From NCBI GenBank assembly GCA_950295325.1, contig OX485808.1, positions 1,180,501-1,244,500 of the forward strand: a DNA stretch of 64,000 nucleotides. The letters run 5' to 3'. The stretch's first letter is position 1, and each line of letters opens with the position of its first letter. Both the position numbers and the translations under genes were made by a program. This DNA is from Polytrichum commune. Lineage: Eukaryota > Streptophyta > Polytrichopsida > Polytrichales > Polytrichaceae. Below are positions 52,605 through 64,000 of the stretch, one piece after another. The notes under the pieces were generated by a model, which was given only the letters and a program-made list of their open reading frames with translations, did not search any database and was not told the DNA's origin.

Positions 52605-55183
52605 ATGAGGTTCTTCAAAAAACACTTTACCATGAGTGGTGGAGATTTCCACGCTTCAGTCGTATGTGGAGGGTTTTACAAAAAGATGTTTGGAATTTTG
52701 ACTCACAAGTTCATGGTACCCTATGTAGAACACGAAACTATCAATTATAGAGCAACTATTGAGGTCGATCGTGTTATAATTGTGGTCTGGCATAAGTTAG
52801 CATTTGGATATTCCAATAGATACGCTGCCAAAATTTATTGTGTTGGACAAAGTACAGTTTGGAAATATACTTATATTGTTACAAATGTATTGCCTAAATC
52901 AAAAAAAACTATATTCTCATTTCATTAGTGTTCCTCAAGGTGAAAGAGTGGTATTGATTATAATTTACATTAAGAATTTGACTAGGTTAGAAAATATGTG
53001 TGGGGCCATTGTTGGCACCCACATCAGATTAGTTGAAAAACCTCATGTGAACATAATTCCTACTGATTATCGGCATTGGCATGATCATCACTTAATATTA
53101 TTACTAGGTGTTTGTGATGTTAATGTTCTATTTTGGGATGTATGTGAAAGGGCAGTTGGAGGAACTCATGATGATATTCACTTTCGGAATTTATTTTTTG
53201 TACAAGGATTTTTTGGAGAAATCTATTTTGCAAGAACCAACTACTCAACTAGGCTCTTACATAGTTCGATGTTACATTATGGGTGATTCTGCCTATCCTT
53301 TGATGATCCATATTATAAAGGCATTTTATGATTGAGGCAATGGTGATATGTACAAAGATGATTTTGACAAGGCATTTGGAAAGGGTAGGGATAAAATTGA
53401 AAATTCTTTTGCTCATCTCAAGAATAGTTGGAAAATTCTTAAGTGTCTTGATTTCACTGTTCCATATGCATGCCAAATCATTATTGCGTGTTGTGTACTG
53501 CACAATTTATGTAGGATGAATAATGAACGATTTGCAAGTGGAAAATTAGTGGATGTCCATTAAAACCTTAATGATTTGAGGGTTCCAAGAAGACCAATTA
53601 CTCAGTGTCAGCCCTAAACCCCCACCCTTCATGCGTCCTAGTCCGGTTGGGAGGTTAAGGCCAACATACGCCTAACGTGGATACTCAACTAACGTCCTGA
53701 GTCACGGCTCTCACTGATGAAATCATTCATAAAACTCCCAATTTAATTCAGAGGGCACAAGGTATTAGTGTTTACAAACACCATAGCACTTTGTGATCCC
53801 CCGTGCTCACATTTATGTCATAACACCTAGGGAAGTACAACTTAAGCAATCAATCCAACACTTGGCGCTTTAGCACCTCTCTAACCTAACTCAAAACCTC
53901 TCATTCCACTAATCAACTAAACCCTTCGCTAATCCCCTCTACCTTTTAGCTCTTTTCCTTCTACCCTTTTATGCCCAACTACATAACCTTTAACCTAAGC
54001 CAAGTCTTACACCTTCAGTCGGTTCGGTCACCCCAAGATTATGCGTTGTTCCCCGTGTATGGGGCCCGTCACCAACCCGTCATCTCCCTTTCAATGCCCG
54101 TCATCGTTGCTCCAGGCTGCCTACCAACCGAGGAGGTGTCGAAACGGTTAGCTCGAGGTTCTTCGAATTGCTGCCACCTACCCGCCAGCGGCCATTGCTG
54201 CTCTCATGCCTCCTCCCTTGCGACCTTGGTGTGTGTCAACCTGTATTTGAGCTTGCATTCCCTGGTAAGAATTTCCCCTGTGCATAGAGTTTTCCTGCCT
54301 AGCTGATGCTGTGTTTCCGCTAGTGAATGGCGATCAATGCAGCCACATGTGGCAAACCTTAGTCAGACCGAGAGGAGCTCGCAATCTGTTCCGAGGTTGG
54401 CTGTCTTCTCAACATCTAGGGCGGTGATTCCAACCTTTACCCAATCCTCACAGCCTACTTACCCAATGTGTATCAATTCCGAATGTGCAGCCCACCCCAA
54501 AGCTTCGCTCACTCCTAGCCAGCATCTCTTTGGCTTCCTTAGCCAGGAGCTCTCTGCCCCCTTCAGTGCGGCGTTCCTGCTTGAATTCGACCTAAAACCA
54601 CCCACCCCCAAAGACCAGCATGCTCGCCTCCTCGGTGAGTAATCACCACTCCCGACCTGCCCTTCGCATTTCGGGAACATGGCTCTCCCCTGCCTCCGAT
54701 TCAGCTGCAACAGTTGAAGAAGAAAGACGACTCTCGGCCGCCGCACAGAACATTCCCTCGATCCGATCTTCGTGCACACCAACGGGTTAACCCCTGATCC
54801 TACCAAGGCCCTGCCCCTTCTCTAACCACTGTCTAGCCTTAAACGAACACCACCTGACCCAACCTTGGTTAATAAAACCCAGCCCCCTACCTTAACCCCA
54901 ACTTACATTAATACCATCAATTCACTAACTAACCCCACAATTGCAATGCACTATAAGCAATTCCATCTTAAAGCCCTATCTAGCTCCACACCTAACTTCT
55001 CACTCTTTTTATGTGTTTAAGGTTTTAATAATAAAATCAATTCTCGGTCTCGCCATTTCTAAGTCTAAAAACCCATGTGAGCACCCAATTTGGGCTCACA
55101 CTCAGAGAGGATCTAGATTTGCTACAATTACCATTCGACATGCTATTTTTGAGAAATTATTAGATTTCATTCTAGATGACTAA
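52605..55183 (+). pseudogene. PIF/Harbinger transposase relic split by solo LTR B
   Basis: Pieces in order: FTMSGGDFHA and VIIVVWHKLAFGYSNRYAA with VGQSTVW (52625-52870); GAIVGTHIRL, GVCDVNVLFWDVCE and GGTHDDIHFRN (53000-53190); GDSAYPLMI (53282, shifted frame); KIENSFAHLKNSWKIL and IIACCVLHNLCRMNNE (53395-53530). These are DDE_Tnp_4 signatures. The first catalytic Asp (normally in IDGTH) is Val here, and there are at least two frameshifts and a stop. The C-terminal 26 codons (55101-55183, RGSRFATITIRHAIFEKLL) lie beyond solo LTR B and read in frame with the part before it once one copy of the 5-base duplication is removed. Terminal repeats were not identified. Confidence 0.8.
53606..55100 (+). 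mobile_element. Solo LTR B with 5-bp target duplication
   Basis: It starts TGTCAGCCCTAAACCCCCACC and ends CAATTTGGGCTCACA. CTCAG stands immediately on both sides (53601-53605 and 55101-55105). The start (CACCCTTCATGCGTCCTAGTCCGG) and end (TGTGAGCACCCAATTTGGG) are those of the A/C/D family. The central part (about 54040-54830) is C-rich unique sequence without a tandem array, and its open frames match nothing I know. It sits inside the Harbinger transposase frame. Confidence 0.88.
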
Positions 55184-55554
55184 ACATTTTTTGTTATTCA
55201 ATTTATTATATTATAACATGAATTTTGAAATTCATATATTTTATTTAAATACATATGTGAATATGTAAACTATATATATATATATTTGATATTTATATGT
55301 TAACATATTTATAAAGAGATGCACTACTTGTGGATGATTTGAAAGTGCTCTTAAGGGGTGAAATTATGATCACTAAAAAAAACTAGCAACAAAATAACGG
55401 AAAGATGCAAACATGTAACCAGTTCGACTTCAAAACACTAGGATATTAACCACTTAAGGTATTTGGGTGTTTCACAAATAGTCACGTTTCATTAACAAAT
55501 CTACGATGACACATATATATGAACCGGATAGAAAATTGGACCTCCCTTGATCTC

Positions 55555-55567
55555 GGGGGGGGGGGGG
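55555..55567 (+). repeat. Poly-G run (13)
   Basis: Thirteen uninterrupted G residues, CTC before and TCACTCC after. The length may be unreliable in sequencing. Confidence 0.85.
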
Positions 55568-56198
55568 TCACTCCCTCTTATATTAATGCATACATGTGCG
55601 CTTAGGACCTATTTATCAGGGGTTATTTACCTTGCAAGAAAGATTATAAGGTATAGTATTTTTCAAAATAAAGGTAATTGCTTGTATTTTAATACACCCT
55701 ACTAATCATTGTTTTTTGGGGGGACTCAATTAAAAAATACCCTATTTTACTAATATTGCCAAAGAAAATTGGAAAGAAAATTGCAATTCAAACAATGTGT
55801 TGAAATTTTCCCTCCCAGCATGTAGGTAGAGAACATTAACTCCACATTGGATACGTTGGTTTAGTAACGTTCAAGCCAACCAACTTGGGAAGTCATCCAT
55901 CCAAGTTTTTTCAAGAGAAAATTATCTCTTCTCATCCACTAGCACATACCCTACCCTAGAACCGCTACCCCTAGTAATTGTTTCCACGTTATTTTACATG
56001 TATTGACTAAATAAAAGAGGCCATTATATGTGATAGTATTTTTCATGTAAACATGTTTCATTATTTAAAAACCCCCTATATTATATGTACATTTCTTTGC
56101 AAAAGAAATCTACAATATATATATATATATATATCACATGTTGTTTCTACAATTTTTGCCAGTGACCACCCAAGCCCTTGATTTAATTATAGCTATGG

Positions 56199-56305
56199 GA
56201 AGTGCATATTTGTTGATTTTTTAATTGGAGACATAGGTCCTCCTAGTTGCATTTATTATTCAGTATAGAATATTTATTAATGTTCATAGTCATAGTCCAA
56301 ACACT
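56199..56305 (-). repeat. Dispersed 0.3-kb repeat, partial copy 4
   Basis: About 107 bases match the middle of copy 1 in the same orientation, sharing TTTGTTGA, ACATAGGTCCTCC and TATTTATTAATGTT. Confidence 0.65.
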
Positions 56306-56931
56306 TATTTAAATCAACCTTATTTAACTATAAAGATATATACTACATATAAAAATTGATCTTATCAATCAAATTTGTTATATATATGACATATAATCTA
56401 ATCTAATTTATTCATATAATTTAAAACAAAAATAACAATATACTAGCCCAATTTAAACATCAAGAACATTGTTTTATTTTTTACCCATGAATTTGGTGGA
56501 ATTATTAATCACCATTTTCATGCTAAACGATTCTCATAATACAGTTGGGCAACTAATGCTAAGTGTTTTTTGGCTATTAACATTTTGGTTTCTTCTAAAG
56601 ACTTATAAACATTTACAAATTTATTCAAAAAATATGCAATATGTTTGCTAAGAGTGTCATTACGCTTGGAATTTAATTTACCCTTCACATTGGGTAATTT
56701 GCAAGCTCTATTCCATGTAGATATTGCAGTTACCATAAAAGGTGTAGTATCAATAACCTCTACTTCGGGGGTTGTCGGTGTCATGTGCACTGGACTTGTA
56801 GGAATCTCCTAGTTCAAATCCAATATCTCTTATTGATCCAAATCAAATTTTGTGCTTGTGCAAAGCACTTTCACCTCGATCTTATGATTTTGGTAAAGCA
56901 TAGAGTTTCGGTGTAGTAGCTTGTGAGCCCC

Positions 56932-58439
56932 AAACCTCCACCATTGTGCGTCGTAGTCCAGATGGGAGTGTAGGACTCACATGTACTTAAATTACTACAC
57001 TGAGCCGATGACACTCCAACCTCTAATGGGTAGGCAACATACACATGGATAACCATATTTTTATTCAAACATAACTAGGATCAAGTATTTATAAATACTT
57101 TCTTGTCCTTATGATCTTGACCGATCACATTACTCACAACCCCCAATAACTAACCCAACTAATACTTCCCACACCTAATTCACTGAGCCCTTCCTACCTA
57201 CTTAATTCCAACAGCTGGCCTCTATCGGCCTTCCCTACCCCTAATATCCCACAACCTCACCAGTAACCCAGCTCATTGCTTCGGGTCTTGCAACAACGGC
57301 TTCAAGGGAGCAGCTGCAACCCTTCTGTTGGCCTGCCACCTAGCGTGGCCAAATGTGAATAATGCTGATCGTTGGGTGGCCCTGTGCCCACTGGATATCC
57401 CTCGGCAGCTGCCTCCCTCATTACCCAGCTTCCACACTGTCATCTCAGTCCCCCCTCGGTGAAGTCAGACAGTTGCCTCCTCCTCCCCTGTTTCAGTATT
57501 CGATCCTTTGATGGACCTGACTCCCCGCCTTCTTGTAACAGACCCTCTTTGCTCGTCGTAACCCACAGAGGCGCTCACATTGTGCACCATGCCCCTCAAT
57601 CCCACTTCTCTACTACACAACCAGCATTCGACTGGGATCCAGTCATGAGCAGAATGTTTGGGGTGCCGCCAACAACATAGTGTGGAATCTACAGCTCCGC
57701 AACACATTTCACCAGGTCCTCGCCTTTGTGTGGCCCAACTGCGGGTTGAGTGGTTCACCTAGTGGCCCTCTCGGCACCGGGGTATGCACTTCTGCTTCTT
57801 TCCACTGCCCACCTTTTCTCCTCATTGCTCCGTCCTCTTACCCTCACAGGCCGCAGAATTCCCAGCATTTCAAAAAGCCATCGCGCAATGTGGTTCTGTT
57901 GAGCCGCTGGGCCACAGACGTACCCTCCAACCGCACTGATCTATCCTCTCTAAGCGTGCTCTGTGTCTTCGTAGGCCATCCAGCAACTCCTCCCTCGCCA
58001 CATTCTTTTCTCCTTCACCCAAAAACAGAACCATACTCCCCTAGGATCCACCCTGCTCCCCGAGAGAAGCCACCGCCTCCCTTGGACTCACGGAAATCCA
58101 AGGCCTCACCCCTGGGGCAGCTGAACCCCTTTCCCTAACTAACCACATCACAAGCCTAAAACAAACACCCTTTGTCCTAACAAGACACACAATTCCAACC
58201 TACACCCCTTTAACTTAAATGTCCCGAGAACATAAGCAACTTAATTGCTTGTTTTTGACTTTTCCAATTTAAATGAGTCAATCCAACTCTCAATTAAACT
58301 CCTTCCAACCAATAAAGTCACATCTAAATATCAATGCCTCATGCTTGTTATTACTTGACAACGTTTGTAACCACAAATCCTGAGGTCTTCTACAAATTTT
58401 AGTGTTAAGAACACATGTGGGCACGGAATTGAGCTCACA
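56932..58439 (+). mobile_element. Solo LTR C with 5-bp target duplication
   Basis: It starts TGTGAGCCCCAAACCTCCACC and ends GGAATTGAGCTCACA, with TAGCT on both sides (56927-56931 and 58440-58444). The start and end match LTRs A, B and D. The central part (about 57200-58130) is a C-rich unique sequence unrelated by eye to that of B. No internal retroelement genes adjoin it. Confidence 0.87.
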
Positions 58440-58444
58440 TAGCT

Positions 58445-58848
58445 CACATTTGATCGCATGCCTCATAGCAAACCCAAGTTAAAGGTGTCATGCCTAAAGT
58501 TTGACAACCTGTGCAAACAAAATTGATATATATATATATCAATTTGATTTTCGAGTGTTTTTTTTGCCAATTGAGTCCATGCCTCTGGATTAAACGAAGC
58601 AGTTAGTTTATCTCAATGATGGTCTTTTGCATTGCCTCGTCTTTAATGAAAATATTGGTTCCGGAAAAGAGACAATAAAATAATAATCCACGCATCTAAC
58701 CAATGGGTGGCATGTCCCATAGATCTTGATTCGGTTGCATCTAAATTTGGTATCGCCATCCTGCAAAATATATTTATAATAAGTCACAAGTTTGTTTTGT
58801 GCATGACTATGGTACACTACTTTGTAACTACTAAGGTAGATGGATCTT
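58445..58848. other. No gene seen
   Basis: Short intergenic stretch with a (TA)n run at 58527-58538. Confidence 0.4.
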
Positions 58849-59186
58849 AAGTGGCTCGTTTTCTTAATCATACCCTAGATTTGATTGGTATGGGGTTTGT
58901 TGAGGATCACAAAGCAAACATTATAAAGACACATGTTCAAAAAAAATTGAACTGTATCTCCAAATACTAATAACTACTCTACAATTAATAGTACTTACAA
59001 TTGGGAGGACATATGTATCCAATTAAGAAATCAACGAACACGCGCGCACTTCCGACAATTACAACTAAATTAGGGGAGGTCCAATTTTCAATCCGTTTTT
59101 TGCAAACATTTCATCGTAGATTTGGTAATGCAACACAAGTTTGTTGCGTAAATGATTTAGTAGAAGTTAAAGAACATGAAAAAAAA
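58849..59186 (+). repeat. Dispersed 0.3-kb repeat, copy 3
   Basis: It begins AAGTGGCTCGTTTTCTTAAT and ends AAAGAACATGAAAAAAAAC. It aligns along its full length with copy 2 at 43019-43345. Confidence 0.8.
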
Positions 59187-60291
59187 CTAAATAACACCCG
59201 CACACCTTAACGTATGTAATTTGAAGTTGGAGAGGCCTTCTGGGTGGTTGCAATAAGTCAAACCAAGTTGCAAGTATTAACAAAAGAACTGACTGAACCA
59301 TTTAACCTAGACTTGACAAGCTCACTGCTGCAAGTATGCATGGCATGCAACATGTTGAAAGCATTTTACTCTCACAAAGAAAATACATTTACAAGTTTCA
59401 GAAAGCCATATTGCCGAAGTATTTCCAACATCTTCTTCATGTTCTGTTCTAAACCTGTGATAATTTGTTCTAGAGGGTATGTATGTAGTTGATCTCTCTA
59501 AAGCTATGTATGGTGATCTGTTCTAAAAATTGACATGATATGATCTGGGCCAGTGATGATCTGGAGAAGTAACTCGGACGTTTTTCAACCTCCATTTTAT
59601 GGACGAGAAATCTAGCTCACTCATATTCTAGAACTATCTAAATTATGTTCATGCCAACAACTAAGTTGCAAGAATAGTCTTGTAGATACTCTTGTATATA
59701 CATGAAAAATGAACGCGAAGAAGTGACTGCTAGTTACAAAAGAACCGGTAGAGTTCAAGAAATAACCGCTTGAAGATGAAGAGTTGAAGAAACTAACATG
59801 AAGTTGTGTTGAATCTGCTGATGCATAACACGATGAGGAAGGTGTCTTATAAGGACATTTTCAATGTGTAGCAACCAAGAGAGAGCGACTGGCAAGCGCT
59901 AATCTTGGAGGGACTGTGATTTTTTGGTGGTGGGCCCCATGCATTAGACCCATGTCCGAACATGGACATCAGAGTCTAGGTTGTGGCCTTCTTTGGCATT
60001 GTCACACAGCTTGGAGAGTGATCATCCGTCATGAAAGTCATTGTGGGAGACTTATTCACCTACAATGAATGCACTTCACGTTTGGTGTCATCAGGCAACC
60101 TATCCATGTAACCTATCCATCAACTAGATGATATTGATTTGATTATGAAATAATGTACCTTTGTCGTACTTGCATAATCTCAAAGAAATCACTCTTTGAC
60201 CTCTTGTTGCCTCTTAGCTCACTAGATTCTACATATAATGGCTCGTATCATTGCAATTTATGTGGTGCATTTATATTACATTGCATGCACC
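59187..60291. other. No gene seen
   Basis: AT-rich intergenic DNA. The end next to 60291 may hold more of the decayed piggyBac relic, but no motif is recognisable there. Confidence 0.4.
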
Positions 60292-60752
60292 TTAAAAAAC
60301 CTCAATCTTCATAATAGTAACTCCAAAGTGTACTTGTATAATTCTAATAGTATCATGCCCCCTCCAAAAATACACATAGAAGTTCCAAACATGTTGGGTG
60401 GAAAAATCCGCCAAACACCATAGCTTTACTCCCCATTTGAATGGTTTGTTGGGAATGTATTGGTGGATATTGCAAAAGGTGCCCTTCTGAGGCACCATTG
60501 TCTCATTTGTAGTCACAAACTTCCCAAGGTTGAAGGTTGCACACCTATCTCTCACATCCTCAAGAAATGATTGTATCTTATGGATTTTGTCGATGTTCGT
60601 ATTCATTTTCAAAGAAGTTTGCTCTCGTTGTTCCATCACATTTGAGCACCTCGAAATTGCTCCATCTCTATCACGGCCTATCACTCCACTTATGATTGGA
60701 CACCAAAGTAGCTTATGTTTCTTGCCCCAATAGCATTTGTAGTTAAGATGAC

Positions 60753-62272
60753 TGTGAGGCCAAACTGCCCACCCTTAAGCGTCCTAATCCGGGTGAGGGC
60801 ATGGGTATCACATTCATGTTCACATAACTCCCTCTTACCAACTTCGTAACAATCCATTTCATTTCCCATCAACTCTTGCACACCAATTTATTCCATAATA
60901 AGAGTACAAGCATTGAAAAATGCTCTTCTCTATTTATCCCCTTCTCCCTACACTAATTCACACTCCAACCCTCAACTCATTACCAAAATCTCATCCCCCT
61001 AGGCCACCCTCTAATTTATGTGAAACTAAATCCCCCTAATACCCTTGGCCCTTGGCCCTTACCCGGCTTATACCCGGTCTTCTACCTAGTTCCATAACCG
61101 GTCTTCTACCTGGTCCCATAACCGGGTCCTCGGCCCCAAGGCTCGGCCACAAAACCAATAGCTTCCTCTCGAAATCTGTAGCAGTCGGCCAAGGCTTCGG
61201 CCACAAAACCAGTAGCTCCTCTCGCAATCTGTAGCAGTTGGCCAAGGCTTCGGCCACAGACCAGTAGCTCACCCTCGAAATCTGTGCAGTTCGGCCAAGG
61301 CTTCGGCCACAAAATTAGTAGCTCACCCTCGAATTCTGTAGCAGTTCGGCCAAGGCTTCGGCCACGAAACCAGTAGCTCCTCTCGCAATCTGTAGCAGTT
61401 GGCCAAGGCTTCGGCCACAAACCAGTAGCTCACCCTCGAAATCTGTGCAGTTCGGCCAAGGCTTCGGCCACAGACCAGTAGCTCACCCTCAAATTCTGTA
61501 GCAGTTCGGCCAAGGCTTCGGCCACGAAACCAGTAGCTCCTCTCGCAATCTGTAGCAGTTGGCCAAGGCTTCGGCCACAGACCAGTAGCTCACCCTCGAA
61601 TTCTGTAGCAGTTCGGCCAAGGCTTCGGCCACAAGACCAGTAGCTCCTCTCGCAATCTGTAGCAGTTGGCCAAGGCTTCGGCCACAGACCAGTAGCTCAC
61701 CCTCGAATTCTTGAGCAGTTCGGCCGAGGCTTCAGCCACAAGACCAGTAGCTCACCCTCGAATTCTTTAGCAGTTCAGCCAAGGCTTCGGCCACAGACCA
61801 GTAGCTCACCCTTGAATTCTTGAGCAGTTCGGCCAAGGCTTCGGCCACAAGACCAGTAGCTCACCCTCGAATTCTTGAGCTCCTTGAGCTCCCCCCTTGC
61901 TCTACACAAAAAAAAAAGAGAACCCCAAAAGAACCAAGAAGCTTAACCCCTCACCTCTCTCCTACTTAGTAGGAACTTATCTTATCCACTAAACCCTCAC
62001 CCCCTAAACCAACACCATGGGTCCCAATTCAAACACTTAAACCCCGAGGCACTTCCCTTTATTTAACACACATGCTATCAACTTAACTAACCCAATCCCC
62101 TAATGCCACTCATCCTTTAATTAACCACACCAAATAAGCCTAAGGCCTAAAATATAAACCACACCAAGCCTCACTCTTTTTAATCTTTTTTGAGATTCAA
62201 ATAATAACTTCAAATGCAATTCTAAGTAAATTCTAACATAAAACCAATATGAGCAACCAATTTGGGCTCATA
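60753..62272 (+). mobile_element. Solo LTR D with 5-bp target duplication
   Basis: It starts TGTGAGGCCAAACTGCCCACC and ends CCAATTTGGGCTCATA, flanked by ATGAC on both sides (60748-60752 and 62273-62277). Its end has TA instead of CA, the same variant as LTR A, and its last 300 bases are closest to A. The centre is a tandem array of about 53 bp. It lies inside the piggyBac relic. Confidence 0.88.
61130..61880 (+). repeat. 53-bp tandem array inside LTR D
   Basis: At least 13 copies of a unit with core GGCCAAGGCTTCGGCCAC, followed by ACCAGTAGCTC and a variable CTCGAATTCTGTAGCAGTT or CTCGCAATCTGTAGCAGTT. Cores at 61348, 61401, 61454, 61508, 61561 and 61614 show a 53-54 base spacing. Two unit types alternate in part, suggesting amplification in blocks. 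Confidence 0.9.
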
Positions 62273-62459
62273 ATGACCTTTCAATCCCATCACGATCTTC
62301 ACACCCATCCATGCTTTTAGCTCCACTTGTTCCAATGGTCTCCGATTTGAGCCCTCTCATGTCCTTCATGGAAATATTCTTCTACCCATCCTCCTAGTAG
62401 GCAATACATGGGATGCATATTGGTTACCATCAATGCACACCCCTTGGAGCATCTTCCAT

Positions 62460-64000
62460 GGTCCAAACAAATTCAATTATTGTGCCATTGTAGGTACTTT
62501 TGTGAATGTAACAATGACACCAAACCTCAGACCTTCAAACTCACCAAGGTTGGGATGGAATTAGAAATGATAAGAGTTCCAACTTTGTTTGCCATGTCAC
62601 TCCTTGATGGACAACTTTTTGGTGCCCTCTTTTGGACTGGGGAATGGTTGCAAATCAACATTCTCACATAGTGTAGCTAGGTTTTCGCCATCTCCCAAAA
62701 ATTAACAAAACATAGAATACATACTCTCAAGGAAGGCTTAACTAGTGTCTCATACATGCATTTATCACATTATAGTTCATTGATTAGACAAAATTGTAGT
62801 TATTTCAATTTAGAAATGCAATCGACATGTCTTTTCCTCTTCTTTCTCTCAATAATTCCTGTCAAGATATTAATTTCAATACTCATTATGTTTTATCCTT
62901 TGGCTATGGCCTATAAGTTTTCATTTCTTTATTTTGAAGTAAAACCATAGTCTTTGGTAACAATGATTTTGAGTGGAGGAATGATCTTTGTAACCATTGG
63001 CCAATGCATCTTCAAATCACATCAAAAGTGAGACCATTGTCTTCATAACACTTTTGTCTTGATCCATAGGACTAATTGGAAGGCAAATAAGGAATAATAT
63101 ATTTTTTACTGAGACTATTGTCTATGAAGTGATGGGCATAAGTTGTGAGTTTGTAATCATCTGAGATGATATAGCCTACTAAATGAGTTTTGTACTCTTA
63201 TGCAATTATATATAAGACATTGGAAGTTATTCAATCTATGGTTTGAGGTAACTTCGATCTGGATAAGTACAAATCAATGAAATATTGTGTTGAGACTATT
63301 GCCTCTCACTTATTGTGAATGATGCTTGCAACTAAGTATTGACGATTGCCTTAGAAACCTCTAGAATGAAATTACTTGGATAAAGACTCAATGTTTCCAT
63401 AAATTTTCCCTTGAAGAAAGCTCATAGTCGCAGGTCAATTGCCTGGGACTCATATGTTGGTAGTGCTCCTTTGTTGATGGTTGGAGGTCCACCTCCCTCA
63501 TTTGATGGCTTTGACACACAACCTTTCACACACGATGTGTTGGATCGCTTACTTATAAAACCCTCAACGACATTTGCGTCGTCATGAATACCAAAAATCC
63601 CAAGTCGCGGTGCATGGGTTTATAAGGGATCCAACATGCATGTTCACAATTAGTATCAACTTACTTATTAGATTAATTTGTGGTCTTTGATGTTAATTAT
63701 TGTGATTAGATCCAAAGAAGCGGAATTTATGAAATAAATAGATAAGTAAATAAATTCCAAGCTATAAGGGATTCTGAATCTTTACATCTTTGATTTACGT
63801 GGCCATCATAAGTTTGTGGCCCTCCATCGCATAAGGTATTGGACATGTTTTAAATGATTACTTTAAAAAAATTAGCGCACTCTCCTAGGGTACCAAACAC
63901 TCGATGAGTACAAAACCCGGGGAGGGCACTCATACATGTATTTAATAACCCATCTGCGACGGAAGGGTATTTATCATGGGGCTATTTATCTAAGAAATTG
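62460..64000. other. No gene seen
   Basis: AT-rich intergenic DNA to the window edge. Open frames (62408-62671, 62756-62950) show no conserved motif. Confidence 0.4.

Larger units (their letters stand above)
55184..56931. other. AT-rich intergenic DNA
   Basis: No gene is supported. A minus-strand open frame at 56790-56518 has a helix-rich KRNDTLSKHIAYFLNKF stretch of unknown origin. (AT)n runs occur at 55271-55285 and 56115-56132, and a 13-G run at 55555. Confidence 0.4.
60292..62459 (-). pseudogene. piggyBac-type transposase relic split by solo LTR D
   Basis: On the minus strand, 62457-62277 encodes VCIDGNQYASHVLP and, after two stops, LEQVELKAWMGVKIVMGLKG. Solo LTR D then interrupts. From 60747 the frame continues as NYKCYWGKKHK, GVIGRDRDGAISRCSNV, NETMVPQKGT, YIPNKPFKWGVKLWCLAD and NFYVYF. 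The order and wording (E.K...G+..MG, RDR...I.R, DE.M...KG, Y.P.KP.KWG.K.W) are those of the DDE_Tnp_1_7 piggyBac family. The catalytic Asp before ETM is Asn. The two halves read in one frame if the LTR and one ATGAC copy are ignored. Only about a third of a typical 500-600-residue transposase remains; TTAA ends were not found. Confidence 0.75.

Noticed and set aside
54337-54806. Open frames inside solo LTR B (both strands)
   Set aside because: They overlap on opposite strands in C-rich LTR sequence and match no family.
57372-58138. Open frames inside solo LTR C
   Set aside because: Proline- and serine-rich by composition, and fully contained in the LTR centre.
61036-61420. Repeated peptide frames (WPKPWPTATDF...) on the minus strand
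   Set aside because: They are translations of the 53-bp tandem array, not a repeat protein gene; the frame breaks where unit length changes.

Overview
This window is nuclear DNA of a land plant. The evidence is a set of intron-rich genes with GT..AG splice sites, a plant-type methionine aminopeptidase 2, an ankyrin/PGG membrane protein, a lectin-receptor-kinase relic, and decayed hAT, Mutator-like, PIF/Harbinger, piggyBac and LTR elements. A cyanobacterial-type MutS, which I do not know from flowering plants, and a piggyBac relic point to a non-seed plant (bryophyte, lycophyte or fern). I cannot name the species.

Layout. 0.4-5.3 kb: a hAT transposase broken by one stop codon, two exons of an unidentified (perhaps plastid) membrane protein, and a leucine-rich-repeat fragment, all on the minus strand. 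7.3-9.9 kb: an intact two-exon ankyrin/PGG gene. 10-28 kb: no intact gene; it holds an inverted repeat pair, a 212-bp tandem repeat, an AT-rich island, strand-biased sequence, a Mutator-like relic and solo LTR A. 28.7-42.1 kb: the main gene, about 19 exons. 42.5-43.5 kb: a dead receptor kinase interrupted by a 0.3-kb repeat. 44.6-49.7 kb: MAP2, 12 exons, minus strand, convergent with the main gene. 52-62.5 kb: a Harbinger relic split by solo LTR B, solo LTR C, and a piggyBac relic split by solo LTR D. The rest is non-coding.

The outstanding item is the gene at 28.7-42.1 kb. Exons that join in one frame encode about 1,970 residues: a likely organelle-targeting leader, a DEDDh 3'-5' exonuclease resembling the plant organelle nuclease DPD1, a long acidic linker, a complete cyanobacterial-type MutS with the GDFYE mismatch-reading motif and an intact ATPase, and a C-terminal domain resembling the C-terminus of DnaX/STICHEL proteins. 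This would put mismatch recognition, excision and possibly a replisome contact on one organellar polypeptide. The fusion is read directly from the sequence; the organelle location, the DnaX comparison and the pathway are inference.

A second result is a family of four solo LTRs (about 1.5 kb each), every one flanked by a perfect 5-bp target duplication. Their ends are conserved, but their centres are unrelated tandem arrays or unique sequence. Two of the four landed inside older DNA transposons.
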